Part shown: positions 8,564 through 17,088 of the stretch, one piece after another
Layout of the letters: each line of letters starts with the position of its first letter
Numbering within the stretch: the stretch's first letter is position 1
From: Dasytiphilus stammeri_H
GTDB lineage: Bacteria; Pseudomonadota; Gammaproteobacteria; Enterobacterales; Enterobacteriaceae
Reading direction: 5' to 3'
Assembly: GCA_041941865.1 (NCBI GenBank)
Contig: CP145873.1
Span: forward strand, 186,001 to 250,000
DNA: 64,000 nucleotides
Notes under the pieces: generated by a model
Databases searched by the model: none
What the model was told of the DNA's origin: nothing
The model's input: the letters and a program-made list of their open reading frames with translations, nothing else
Made by a program: the position numbers and the translations under genes

Positions 8564-10309
8564 TTAAAAAGTAAGTTCTTGAACTATTTTGGTAAGATTT
8601 AATCGTTGTAAAAAATTCTTAGGAGAATTATGTACTAATTGAGGATATAATGTTGCAGTATGCACTAATAAATCATTAGCTTGAATAATATCCCAATGAT
8701 TATTTTTTTCTGTAATCTTATTTATAATCCAGTTGACAATTTTGTTAACAGAACAATTTGAATTCTCTGAAATAAAATCTAATAATTGTGGTATTAAGTA
8801 CTTATATAGTTCTGGTTCGCATAATGGTATTGGAACTGATTTAAGTATTAGATAATTTTGACTGAAAACTAAAACAATACCTATTTTTTTTAAAACATTA
8901 CTATATAACTTTATAATTTCATGACAATTTCTTTCTATCTTGAATAAAAAAGGAAAAATTAACTGTTTAGTTTTTATTGTTTTTTTTTCTGAGTCTAAAT
9001 AATATTGAAATATTAATTTTTGAGCCATGGATAATGAAATTAGCATAAGTGTATCATTATCTTCTACTACGGCTATTACTTTTTTGAAGATAGTAAGAAC
9101 ACGACCAAAATGGGAACTATTATTTTTAGTTTTAGTATGAGTATTTTCTTTGAAAGATAAAAAATTATCTAAAGATAAGGAGTTTTTTGGAAAAAATAAA
9201 TCATTTTTTTTTGAACAATTCTCTTGTAATATCACTGGTTCAGTAGATTCAAAAGGAACCATTAATGTCTTGTTTAATTGAATTTGTTTATTTTGATTTT
9301 TTATAAGAGTATTATTTATTGCTTGGTAAATAAAATCATGTACTAATCTGTTTTGATAAAATCGAACATCACGTTTAGTAGGATGAACATTAATATCTAC
9401 TTCTTCATATTTGATCTCTAGATAAAGTACAAATTTAATATTATTACTAATAATAATATTGTTTTGTTGATTTTGATAAGCTTTTCGAATTGCATTATTC
9501 ATAAGTCTATTATGTACTATTCGACCATTAACATAAAAATATTTTATCTCCCGAGAGATATGTATAATTGATAATTGTGTGATCCAACCATATAACTTGA
9601 GACCATTTGCAGTAAAATTGACATCAATTTTATGAGAATAAAATTCTCTTCCACAAATAACAGCTAATCTTTTTTTATTTTTTATATTATCTTGTATTCG
9701 ATGATAGTATCGAATTAATTTTCCATTGTGGACTAGTTTAATAGAAATATCAAATCGTGATAGAGCAACACAACGTACAACTTCATCAATATAAGAAAAT
9801 TCGCGTTGTTCAGTTCTTAGTAATTTTCGACGAGCTGGAGTATTATAAAAAAGATCTATAATATCTAATGTTGTACCTACAGGATGAACGGTAGGAAAAA
9901 TTTTTAGATTATAACTCAACAAAACTGGACATTCTACATATGTGTAATATGCTATATCATTTTTATTTATACGAGAAGTTAAATGTAATTTCGACACAGA
10001 ACATAAACTTGCTAACGCTTCTCCTCTAAAACCAAAACTATGGATATTATTTAAATCTTCTATGGTATAAATTTTACTAGTAGCATGATTGAGTAAAGCT
10101 AATTGAAAATCTTCTCTATGAAGACCACATCCGTTATCTCGAATTCGAATTAGTCTTGTTCCACCTTTTTCAATAAAAATTTCTATATTATTAGCTCCAG
10201 CATCTAAACTATTTTCTATTAATTCCTTTACAACTGATGCGGGTCTTTCTACTATTTCACCAGCAGCAATTTGGTTAATAACTTGAGGAGATAATTGGTG
10301 TATATGCAT
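8564..10309 (-). CDS. mutL: DNA mismatch repair protein MutL
   Basis: A 581-residue GHKL ATPase that couples mismatch recognition (MutS) to strand incision (MutH). The N-terminal ATPase domain is well preserved: INQIAAGEIVERPASVVKEL, ENSLDAGANNIEI, RDNGCGL, ATSKIYTIEDL, FGFRGEALASLCSV and LFYNTPARRKLL. HPTKRDVRF marks the end of the transducer domain near residue 320. The middle linker is Lys/Asn/Ser-rich and low in complexity; the C-terminal dimerisation region is divergent but present. No metal-binding endonuclease motif is seen, as expected for a MutH-dependent MutL. Confidence 0.96.
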   Translation of the reverse strand: MHIHQLSPQVINQIAAGEIVERPASVVKELIENSLDAGANNIEIFIEKGGTRLIRIRDNGCGLHREDFQLALLNHATSKIYTIEDLNNIHSFGFRGEALASLCSVSKLHLTSRINKNDIAYYTYVECPVLLSYNLKIFPTVHPVGTTLDIIDLFYNTPARRKLLRTEQREFSYIDEVVRCVALSRFDISIKLVHNGKLIRYYHRIQDNIKNKKRLAVICGREFYSHKIDVNFTANGLKLYGWITQLSIIHISREIKYFYVNGRIVHNRLMNNAIRKAYQNQQNNIIISNNIKFVLYLEIKYEEVDINVHPTKRDVRFYQNRLVHDFIYQAINNTLIKNQNKQIQLNKTLMVPFESTEPVILQENCSKKNDLFFPKNSLSLDNFLSFKENTHTKTKNNSSHFGRVLTIFKKVIAVVEDNDTLMLISLSMAQKLIFQYYLDSEKKTIKTKQLIFPFLFKIERNCHEIIKLYSNVLKKIGIVLVFSQNYLILKSVPIPLCEPELYKYLIPQLLDFISENSNCSVNKIVNWIINKITEKNNHWDIIQANDLLVHTATLYPQLVHNSPKNFLQRLNLTKIVQELTF

Positions 10310-10991
10310 ATTAAGATTAATATGTTTAATAGTTAGAAGAAATTAAATTATTTCTAAATATTAGAGATGCATTATTCATTAATTTATTTATATCCACCAG
10401 TAAAGATTGATCATTTTGATTACATATTTTTACAAAAATTACATTTAACTAACTAAAAATAAGTTTTTGTTTGGATATAATCCGAATAAAGTAATATATT
10501 TTAAGTTAGTCATTGATTATTTAATTTATGGTGAAACTTTTATAAAGTCAAAAATTTTTTTCATTTTAGTATTTTGCTTAATTTTTCTATTCTAATATTA
10601 ATTTAGGTTTAATTGATAATATCAAAATTATATTTAACTTATAAGTAAAAATTTATACTAATGTACCTAATTTTTCATTTTCATGTAAATTGTGAAATAA
10701 TCTTCATCTCTTTCGAGATTTATACATCTAATTCATAATAATTTTTCATATTTTCTCTGAGAGGTAAGTTTTTTATAGAAACAATTTTTTATAAGAAATA
10801 TTACCTTCCAAAAAATTTTTTTATTGAAACTACTAAATTAGTATCGAAAAGAAATGAATTTCCTTTACTATATATTTTTTTTGATTATAGATTTAGGATA
10901 AAATTTTATAAAAATTTTAACTGAATAATTTGTTTTGAAAATATAAATATTATTAACTTTTACAGTGTTAAACAACATCCAATATTTCTTA
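10310..10991. other. Gene-free AT-rich stretch
   Basis: The spacer between mutL and tRNA-Gly. In E. coli this interval holds amiB, tsaE, nnr and queG. I see no remnant that I can align to any of them in either strand; the bases are AT-rich filler with scattered stop codons. An open frame that spans the tRNA at its right end is not credible as a gene. Confidence 0.6.
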
Positions 10992-11064
10992 AGCGGGAAA
11001 CGAGATTCGAACTCGCGACCCCAACCTTGGCAAGGTTGTACTCTACCAACTGAGCTATTCCCGC
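10992..11064 (-). tRNA. glyV: tRNA-Gly (anticodon GCC)
   Basis: A complete 73-base cloverleaf on the minus strand. The acceptor stem GCGGGAA pairs with TTCCCGC. The D arm contains AGCTCAGTTGGTAGAG, the anticodon stem CAACC/GGTTG closes the loop TTGCCAA, and the T arm contains GAGTTCGAATCTC. The discriminator base is T, as in bacterial tRNA-Gly, and CCA is not encoded. This decodes GGC and GGU. It follows orn, the same neighbourhood as glyV-glyX-glyY in E. coli, but with one copy instead of three. Confidence 0.97.
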
Positions 11065-11116
11065 AATGTTGAAAATAGTTTAGACTAAATAATATTTTTA
11101 TCAATCTTATTATACT

Positions 11117-11662
11117 TTATAATTGAAGAAAGTATTTTCGATAATATACTAGTTCAGCCACTGATCCCCGAATATCTTCAAGTGCTTGATGTTTGCATTT
11201 TTTCTTTAATCCTGCTAAGAGTTGAGGTTTCCAGCGTTTTACTAGTTCTTTTAAGGTGCTTACATCTAAATAACGATAATGAAAATAAGTTTCAAGTTTT
11301 GGCATATAATGTAATAAAAAACGACGATCTTGTCCTATACTGTTTCCACAAATTGGCGAATAATTTTTTGGTACCCAATTTTTTAAAAATTTTAACGTAG
11401 CTTTTTCTGCAGCACGTTCATTATATTTACTAACTATAACTCGATTAATCAATCCACTTGTAGTATGTGTTCGTATATTCCACTGGTCCATCTGTAAAAG
11501 TATGGACTGTGGTTGATAGACTGCTAATACTGGTCCTTCCGCCAAAATATTTAAACTAACATCGGTGACTAACGTTGCTATTTCAATAATTCGATTATTA
11601 ATTGGATTGAGTCCTGTCATTTCTAAATCAATCCAAATTAGATTATTATGCTTAATATTCAT
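11117..11662 (-). CDS. orn: Oligoribonuclease
   Basis: A 181-residue DEDDh-family 3'-5' exonuclease that degrades 2-5 nt RNAs (including pGpG) to mononucleotides. It has the same length as the E. coli enzyme. Visible catalytic motifs are LIWIDLEMTGLNP (first Asp and Glu), the central GNSIGQDRRFL Asp, and the C-terminal HQALEDIRGSVAEL, which holds the His and last Asp. It lies 52 bases upstream of tRNA-Gly in conserved synteny. Confidence 0.97.
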   Translation of the reverse strand: MNIKHNNLIWIDLEMTGLNPINNRIIEIATLVTDVSLNILAEGPVLAVYQPQSILLQMDQWNIRTHTTSGLINRVIVSKYNERAAEKATLKFLKNWVPKNYSPICGNSIGQDRRFLLHYMPKLETYFHYRYLDVSTLKELVKRWKPQLLAGLKKKCKHQALEDIRGSVAELVYYRKYFLQL

Positions 11663-11820
11663 TAAACTTATTCTTATCCTTAGATAATAAATGGATCCAA
11701 ATTAGCTTGATATTATGAATATATTAAATAAATATTATCAATATTATATTAGTAAAAATTTTTTTTAGTTAGAAATTTTTTTTAAAAGAATATTTTTATA
11801 TTTGTCACAGACAAATTCTA

Positions 11821-12804
11821 TTAACATCTATCTACGCTAAAAGCTATAACTTTACTTAATTTTTTCATTTTTAGTGCAATCATAATTAATCTATCTACTC
11901 CTAATGCTACTCCTGAACAAAATGGTAATCCCTGTTTAATAGCAGTTATCAAATTATTATCAATTGGTTGTTTTTGTTTTCCTATGAGAGTACGAATATT
12001 ATTGTTATTTTCAAAACGCCTGCAGTGTTCTATACTATCTGTTAATTCATTAAAACCATTAGCTAATTCTATTCCTTGATAATATAATTCAAAACGTTCT
12101 GCTACTCGAGGATCATCAACATTAATAGTTGCTAGTGATGCTTGCGAAATTGGAAAATTATATATAAATATAGGTTGTTTAAATCCTATTATTGAACTAA
12201 CCAAATGAGATAATAATAATTGTAATAATGTATCATTACTTTCGTTTATCCAATTATGCAAATCAAGGGATAGTAATTTTACTATTTTTTGTAAATCTTT
12301 TTTCTCGGCTAATAGAGGGTCAATATTGAAATATTTAATAAATAAATTTTGATAAGATATTTTCTCCGCTATTCCACAATTAAGAATTTTATGTAATAGA
12401 TCATTGACTTCATTCATTAATTTATATATATTATATTTTGGTTGATACCATTCAAGCATAGTAAATTCTGGATTATGAATAGAACCAAATTCTCTATTAC
12501 GAAAACAATGACAAATTTGATATATAGGTCCTATTCCTGCTACTAATAATCTCTTCATATGATATTCTGGACTTGTTATAAGATATAATTGTTGTTTTTT
12601 TTGTCCTCCTGGTTTCCAAAATGTTGTTTGAAAAGAATCAATATACACATCACTAACTGTTGATTGACTAAGCGAAGGAGTATCTACTTCTAGTATATTT
12701 CGATCAGAAAAAAATTTTCTTATAGAAGAAATAATATCTGCTCTCTTGACTAAATTAATTATCGATGCATTTGGTTTCCAAGTATTCTCAATAAAATTTT
12801 GCAT
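11821..12804 (-). CDS. epmA: EF-P beta-lysine ligase EpmA (PoxA/GenX/YjeA)
   Basis: A 327-residue class II lysyl-tRNA synthetase paralogue without the anticodon-binding domain. It attaches (R)-beta-lysine to a lysine of elongation factor P. It shows motif 1 (FFSDRNILEVDTPSLS), motif 2 (FRNREFGSIHNPEFTMLEWY) and motif 3 (FCSGVALGVDRLIMIALK). Length equals E. coli EpmA (325). It lies 29 bases downstream of efp, its substrate; in E. coli the genes are near each other but not so tightly linked. A full-length LysRS is encoded separately at 23274-24794. Confidence 0.96.
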   Translation of the reverse strand: MQNFIENTWKPNASIINLVKRADIISSIRKFFSDRNILEVDTPSLSQSTVSDVYIDSFQTTFWKPGGQKKQQLYLITSPEYHMKRLLVAGIGPIYQICHCFRNREFGSIHNPEFTMLEWYQPKYNIYKLMNEVNDLLHKILNCGIAEKISYQNLFIKYFNIDPLLAEKKDLQKIVKLLSLDLHNWINESNDTLLQLLLSHLVSSIIGFKQPIFIYNFPISQASLATINVDDPRVAERFELYYQGIELANGFNELTDSIEHCRRFENNNNIRTLIGKQKQPIDNNLITAIKQGLPFCSGVALGVDRLIMIALKMKKLSKVIAFSVDRC

Positions 12805-12833
12805 AATTTATCCTTTTATTGAAGTAAAATTAT

Positions 12834-13397
12834 TTATTTAACACGTGAAACATATTCACTACTCCTAGTATTTATTTTTACTATATCACCTTCTTGAACA
12901 AATAAGGGAACTTTTATTATTGCTCCGGTATTTAATGTAGCTAATTTATTTCCTGCTCCTATAGAATCTCCTTTTAAAGGAGGATCAGTATATGTTATTG
13001 TTAATTCCATATAATTTGGAGGAGTTACTGCTATTGGTTTTTCATTCCACAAAGTAACTGTATAATCCACATTATTAGATAACCATTTAACAGTATTTCC
13101 TACTGCTTTTTTATCAGCAGCTATTTGTTCAAAAGTATTATTATTCATAAAATACCAAAATATTTGATCATTATATAAATAAATTAAATTTATCTCTAAA
13201 ATATCTGCTTGCTCTGCAGTATCCGTAGTTTTAAAGGTTTTATCAATAAGCTGTCCTGTTAATAAACGTCTCATTTTTACACGGACAAATGATTGTCCTT
13301 TTCCTGGTTTGACAAATTCACTGGATTCAATACAATAAGGTTCTTGATTCCAGATAATTTTTAGATCACAATAAAAATCATTAGGATAATAAATCAT
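12834..13397 (-). CDS. efp: Elongation factor P
   Basis: A 187-residue translation factor that relieves ribosome stalling at polyproline. Three domains are present at full length. The KOW-like N-terminal domain carries the modification loop FVKPGKGQSF, in which Lys33 is the residue that receives beta-lysine (Lys34 in E. coli). The C-terminal EYVSRVK end is conserved. The start gives a protein one residue shorter than in E. coli. It is divergent from epmB across 52 bases and followed by epmA, so substrate and both modifying enzymes are clustered. Confidence 0.98.
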   Translation of the reverse strand: MIYYPNDFYCDLKIIWNQEPYCIESSEFVKPGKGQSFVRVKMRRLLTGQLIDKTFKTTDTAEQADILEINLIYLYNDQIFWYFMNNNTFEQIAADKKAVGNTVKWLSNNVDYTVTLWNEKPIAVTPPNYMELTITYTDPPLKGDSIGAGNKLATLNTGAIIKVPLFVQEGDIVKINTRSSEYVSRVK

Positions 13398-13449
13398 GAT
13401 TAATTTCTTTAATTAATTTTATAATTTTTTAATAAAATATGGTATCAGT

Positions 13450-14457
13450 ATGAGTGCATCTCATCGAGAAGTTTGGTTACAACAACTATCGGATGTTGTA
13501 ACTGAACCTAAACAATTATTACAAATATTAAAACTAGATAATAATCACTCGCTATTAGAAGTGTTAAAAGTACGAAAATTATTTCCTCTTAGAGTTCCAC
13601 GAACATTTATCGCCCGTATGCGATTAAGTGACCCATCTGACCCCTTATTATTACAAGTCTTAATCACACAGCAAGAATTAATGACAGTACCTTCGTATAC
13701 TACTGATCCTTTGCAAGAAATAAATTATATAGCTTGTCCAGGGTTAATCCATAAATATTATAATCGAGCGTTACTTTTAGTAAAAAATAGTTGTGCTGTA
13801 CATTGTCGATATTGTTTTCGTCGCTATTTTCCTTATCAGCAAAATTATTTAACCAAAAAAAATTTTTTTTCTATAGTCCAATATCTACATAAACATTCCG
13901 AAATAGAAGAAATTATTTTTTCTGGCGGTGATCCATTACTGGCAAAAGATTATGAATTAGACAGAATTATTTCGCAATTAGAAAATATTCCTCATTTAAA
14001 AAGATTAAGAATTCATACACGTCTCCCAGTAGTTATTCCTTCTAGAATTACTAAAAATTTATGTCAAATTTTAGCTAATACTAAATTTATAATAATTTTA
14101 GTTACTCATATTAATCATCATCAAGAAATCGATCATACTTTGCATTCGAGTATGTATTCTTTAAAAAAAGCGGGAGTAACTCTTCTTAATCAAAGTGTTT
14201 TACTCCGTGGAATTAATGATAATAGTCATAAATTAGCAAAATTAAGTAATGCTCTTTTTAATATAGGAATATTACCATATTATTTAAATATGTTAGATAA
14301 AGTACAAGGTACTTCTCATTTTGCTGTTTCAGAAGAACAAGCTAAAGTTATTATGCGGGATTTATTTTCACGTGTATCTGGTTATTTAGTGCCAACTCTT
14401 ATACGAGAAGAAAATGGAAAAAAAAGTAAAATTCCCATTGATTTAAATTTTAAATAA
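13450..14457 (+). CDS. epmB: EF-P lysine 2,3-aminomutase EpmB (YjeK)
   Basis: A radical-SAM, PLP-dependent enzyme that converts (S)-alpha-lysine to (R)-beta-lysine for EpmA. The 335-residue protein carries the CxxxCxxC cluster motif at residues 115-122 (SCAVHCRYCFRRYF), followed by EEIIFSGGDPLLAKD and LRIHTRLPVVIPSRI; the end KSKIPIDLNFK resembles the PLP-lysine end of the family. Length fits E. coli (342). It starts 52 bases from efp on the opposite strand and ends 3 bases before the convergent ispA, with no room for a separate terminator. Confidence 0.95.
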   Translation: MSASHREVWLQQLSDVVTEPKQLLQILKLDNNHSLLEVLKVRKLFPLRVPRTFIARMRLSDPSDPLLLQVLITQQELMTVPSYTTDPLQEINYIACPGLIHKYYNRALLLVKNSCAVHCRYCFRRYFPYQQNYLTKKNFFSIVQYLHKHSEIEEIIFSGGDPLLAKDYELDRIISQLENIPHLKRLRIHTRLPVVIPSRITKNLCQILANTKFIIILVTHINHHQEIDHTLHSSMYSLKKAGVTLLNQSVLLRGINDNSHKLAKLSNALFNIGILPYYLNMLDKVQGTSHFAVSEEQAKVIMRDLFSRVSGYLVPTLIREENGKKSKIPIDLNFK

Positions 14458-14460
14458 TTG

Positions 14461-15351
14461 TTATTTCTCACGAATAATAATATATTTAGCCACTACCTGT
14501 AATGGTTTTGTATTAAAAGATTTTAAGCTACTTAAAGCATCTAAAGATTCTTTATATAAGTTTTGTAATTCTTTTTTTGCAGTTTTTATTCCTAACTGAG
14601 AAGGATAGGTACTTTTTTTTAAAAATTTATCTGATCCTGGTATCTTTCCTGTTAGGTTTTTATTCCCTACTACATTTAAGATATCATCCTTAACTTGAAA
14701 TGCTAAACCAATAGCCTGAGCATATTTATCTAAAGCAGGCAATACTTCTAAATATTTTTCTGAAGTTAACGCTCCTAAACGTATAGCAGCACTAATAAGT
14801 GATCCAGTTTTATAGATATGAATACGAGATACTGCTTCTTTAGTTAATTTTTTACCTGTTGATGCTAAGTCAAATGACTGTCCCATACACATCCCAGATA
14901 CTCCACTCGCATTTGATAATTCTCTAATCATTTCTAATCTAGTAGCTAGACTTACTCCCGGCATAGGACTATTAGATAAAATTGTAAATGCTAAAGTTTG
15001 CAGTGCATTACCCGCTAAAATAGCAGAAGCTTCTCCAAATTTCACATGACATGTTGGTTGTCCTCTCCGTAATATATCATTATCCATACTTGGTAAATCA
15101 TCATGAATTAATGAATAAGCATGAATGCATTCAATAGCCACCGCCGGAACATCTAAACCATTATTATTTGTATTTAACATTTCACCAGTAGCATAAACTA
15201 AAGCTGGACGAATTCTCTTACCTTCTGTTAATAGACCATATTTCATCGCCTCAACTAATTGGGTATTTTGAAAAGGAAGATCTTTCATAAAACGTTGTAA
15301 TGCAATATTACTGCGTTGATTATATGACTTTAACAATAATGTAATATTCAT
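14461..15351 (-). CDS. ispA: Farnesyl diphosphate synthase
   Basis: Makes C15 farnesyl diphosphate from DMAPP and IPP. The 296-residue protein has the first aspartate-rich motif LIHDDLPSMDNDILRRG near residue 84 and the second FQVKDDILNVVG near residue 225, plus CHVKFGEASAILAG. The residue after AILAG is Asn where E. coli has Asp (GDALQ), outside the metal-binding motifs. The start overlaps the xseB stop by 4 bases, as is usual. dxs, the third gene of the E. coli operon, is absent downstream. Confidence 0.96.
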   Translation of the reverse strand: MNITLLLKSYNQRSNIALQRFMKDLPFQNTQLVEAMKYGLLTEGKRIRPALVYATGEMLNTNNNGLDVPAVAIECIHAYSLIHDDLPSMDNDILRRGQPTCHVKFGEASAILAGNALQTLAFTILSNSPMPGVSLATRLEMIRELSNASGVSGMCMGQSFDLASTGKKLTKEAVSRIHIYKTGSLISAAIRLGALTSEKYLEVLPALDKYAQAIGLAFQVKDDILNVVGNKNLTGKIPGSDKFLKKSTYPSQLGIKTAKKELQNLYKESLDALSSLKSFNTKPLQVVAKYIIIREK

Positions 15352-15602
15352 TTTTTCGATTGATTATCAGAGGGAAAATTTGATAATATAGGATCATTAT
15401 CTTGATTGAGTAATACTTGAACTCTTTGTTCAGCTTCTTGTAATGTCTGTTGGCTTATTCGTGCTAATTGTACGCCTTTTTCAAAGGCTATTATTGCTTC
15501 TTCTAATGGTAATTCACCTTTTTCTAAAAATGACACTATTTCTTCAAGTTGTTGAAGCGCAGACTCAAAAGTTAAATTTTGATTATTCTTATCTTTAATC
15601 AT
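15348..15602 (-). CDS. xseB: Exodeoxyribonuclease VII small subunit
   Basis: An 84-residue helical protein with the family pattern FESALQQLEEIVSFLEKGEL then PLEEAIIAFEKGVQLA and LQEAEQRVQVLL. XseB binds the long helices of XseA to form an enzyme that degrades single-stranded DNA. The length matches E. coli (80). It is the first gene of an xseB-ispA pair with a 4-base overlap. xseA is not in this window, so whether the complex exists is open. Confidence 0.94.
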   Translation of the reverse strand: MIKDKNNQNLTFESALQQLEEIVSFLEKGELPLEEAIIAFEKGVQLARISQQTLQEAEQRVQVLLNQDNDPILSNFPSDNQSKK

Positions 15603-15685
15603 AATAATTTATCTGTCGATGATTGAAATATAGATTTATTTTTCTTAGAAAAATTATAACAAATAGTAATCAACTATAAATTATA

Positions 15686-17044
15686 TTATTTTCCAATACA
15701 GAAACTAGAAAATATTTTACTTAAAAGATCTTCAGTAGTATACTCTCCAGTAATTTCATTTAATGATTGATGACACCAGCGTAATTCCTCAGCCAGTAAT
15801 TCCTCACAATGAGTATTAATAAAAATTTTTTGACCGTGTTGGATATAATGAAGAGCTTTTTTTAAAGATTGTAAATGTCGATGCCTAGCAAGAAACTGAC
15901 CTTCAGTTCTTCTGTAACTTACCAAATGTTTTTTGACATGATTAAATAATAACTTTAGACCCTGTCCAGTGAGGACAGAAATACTAATTACTGTTTGTCC
16001 CATAAAATTGCTGAGTGCACATGGTTCGCCTGTTAAATCAATCTTATTGTGAACTATAGTAATAGGAATATTTTTTGAATATTCTTCAATAAAATTTTTT
16101 ATTGTATGTTGAGTATGATCACTATTAATATTATCTACCATAAAAATAATATGATCAGCTATTTTAGCTAATTTCAACGCTCTTGCAATTCCTATTTGTT
16201 CAATAACATTATTAGTTTTATGTATTCCTGCCGTATCAATAATTTGTAGAGTAATTTCCTCAAAATTAATAATTGATTGTAAAACATCTCGAGTAGTTCC
16301 GGCAATATTTGTGACAATTGCGGTATCTTTTCCAGTAAATACATTAAACAGACTAGATTTTCCCACATTGGGCTTACCTACTATTAATAACCTCTTACTT
16401 TCTTGTATTATAGTTCCCTGAAAAGAATTATTATATACTTCGTTAATTTTCATTATTATATTATTTAACTGATTTTTAATTTCATTACAAGTAATCTTAT
16501 AAATATTGTCATTAGCAAAATCTATGCTACTTTCTAAAGTAACACGTAAATCAGTTACTTGTTCTACTAAATTAGAAATTAAGTGGGAAAATTTTCCTTG
16601 CAAAGAATTAAAAGCAGCTCTTGCTATTTCTTTAGTACCAGCATTAATAAGATCTTCAATAGCTTCTGCTTGTGTTAGATCTAGTTTTTGATTAAAAAAT
16701 GCTCTTTCGGTAAATTCTCCTGGATTAGCTAGGCGTACCTGCGGAATATTAGTGATTATTTTTAATAAAATATCGACAATTATAGGACTACCATGACAAT
16801 GAAATTCTAATACATCTTCCCCGGTAAATGAATTTGGACCAGGAAATGATAATACAATTCCTTTATCTATAATATGATTTTTTTCATCATAAAAACAACT
16901 ATAATTAACTTTTCTAGATATAGGTAAAAATCCTAATATTTTATGTGCTACCAAAGTCGTTTGTGGTCCAGACACGCGTACAATACTTATTCCTCCACGT
17001 CCCGGTGGAGTAGCTTGAGCTACTATAGTATCATTAAATTTCAT
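15686..17044 (-). CDS. mnmE: tRNA modification GTPase MnmE (TrmE)
   Basis: With MnmG it installs the cmnm5 group on U34 of tRNAs. The 452-residue protein has the N-terminal folate-binding domain (TIVAQATPPGRGGISIVRVS, FHCHGSPIIVDILL, RLANPGEFTERAFFNQKLDL), a GTPase domain with G1 GKPNVGKSSLF, G3 DTAGIH and G4 HNKIDL, and the C-terminal CIGK motif with the essential cysteine. Length matches E. coli (454). It lies at the end of the rpmH-rnpA-yidD-yidC-mnmE block. Confidence 0.97.
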   Translation of the reverse strand: MKFNDTIVAQATPPGRGGISIVRVSGPQTTLVAHKILGFLPISRKVNYSCFYDEKNHIIDKGIVLSFPGPNSFTGEDVLEFHCHGSPIIVDILLKIITNIPQVRLANPGEFTERAFFNQKLDLTQAEAIEDLINAGTKEIARAAFNSLQGKFSHLISNLVEQVTDLRVTLESSIDFANDNIYKITCNEIKNQLNNIIMKINEVYNNSFQGTIIQESKRLLIVGKPNVGKSSLFNVFTGKDTAIVTNIAGTTRDVLQSIINFEEITLQIIDTAGIHKTNNVIEQIGIARALKLAKIADHIIFMVDNINSDHTQHTIKNFIEEYSKNIPITIVHNKIDLTGEPCALSNFMGQTVISISVLTGQGLKLLFNHVKKHLVSYRRTEGQFLARHRHLQSLKKALHYIQHGQKIFINTHCEELLAEELRWCHQSLNEITGEYTTEDLLSKIFSSFCIGK

Positions 17045-17088
17045 TGAATACTGTTATCCTAATACTAACTAATTAGTAATATATATGA

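Noticed and set aside
10868..11104. A 78-codon open frame on the minus strand
   Set aside because: It is created by the tRNA-Gly gene and flanking AT-rich DNA; the tRNA cloverleaf explains the sequence.
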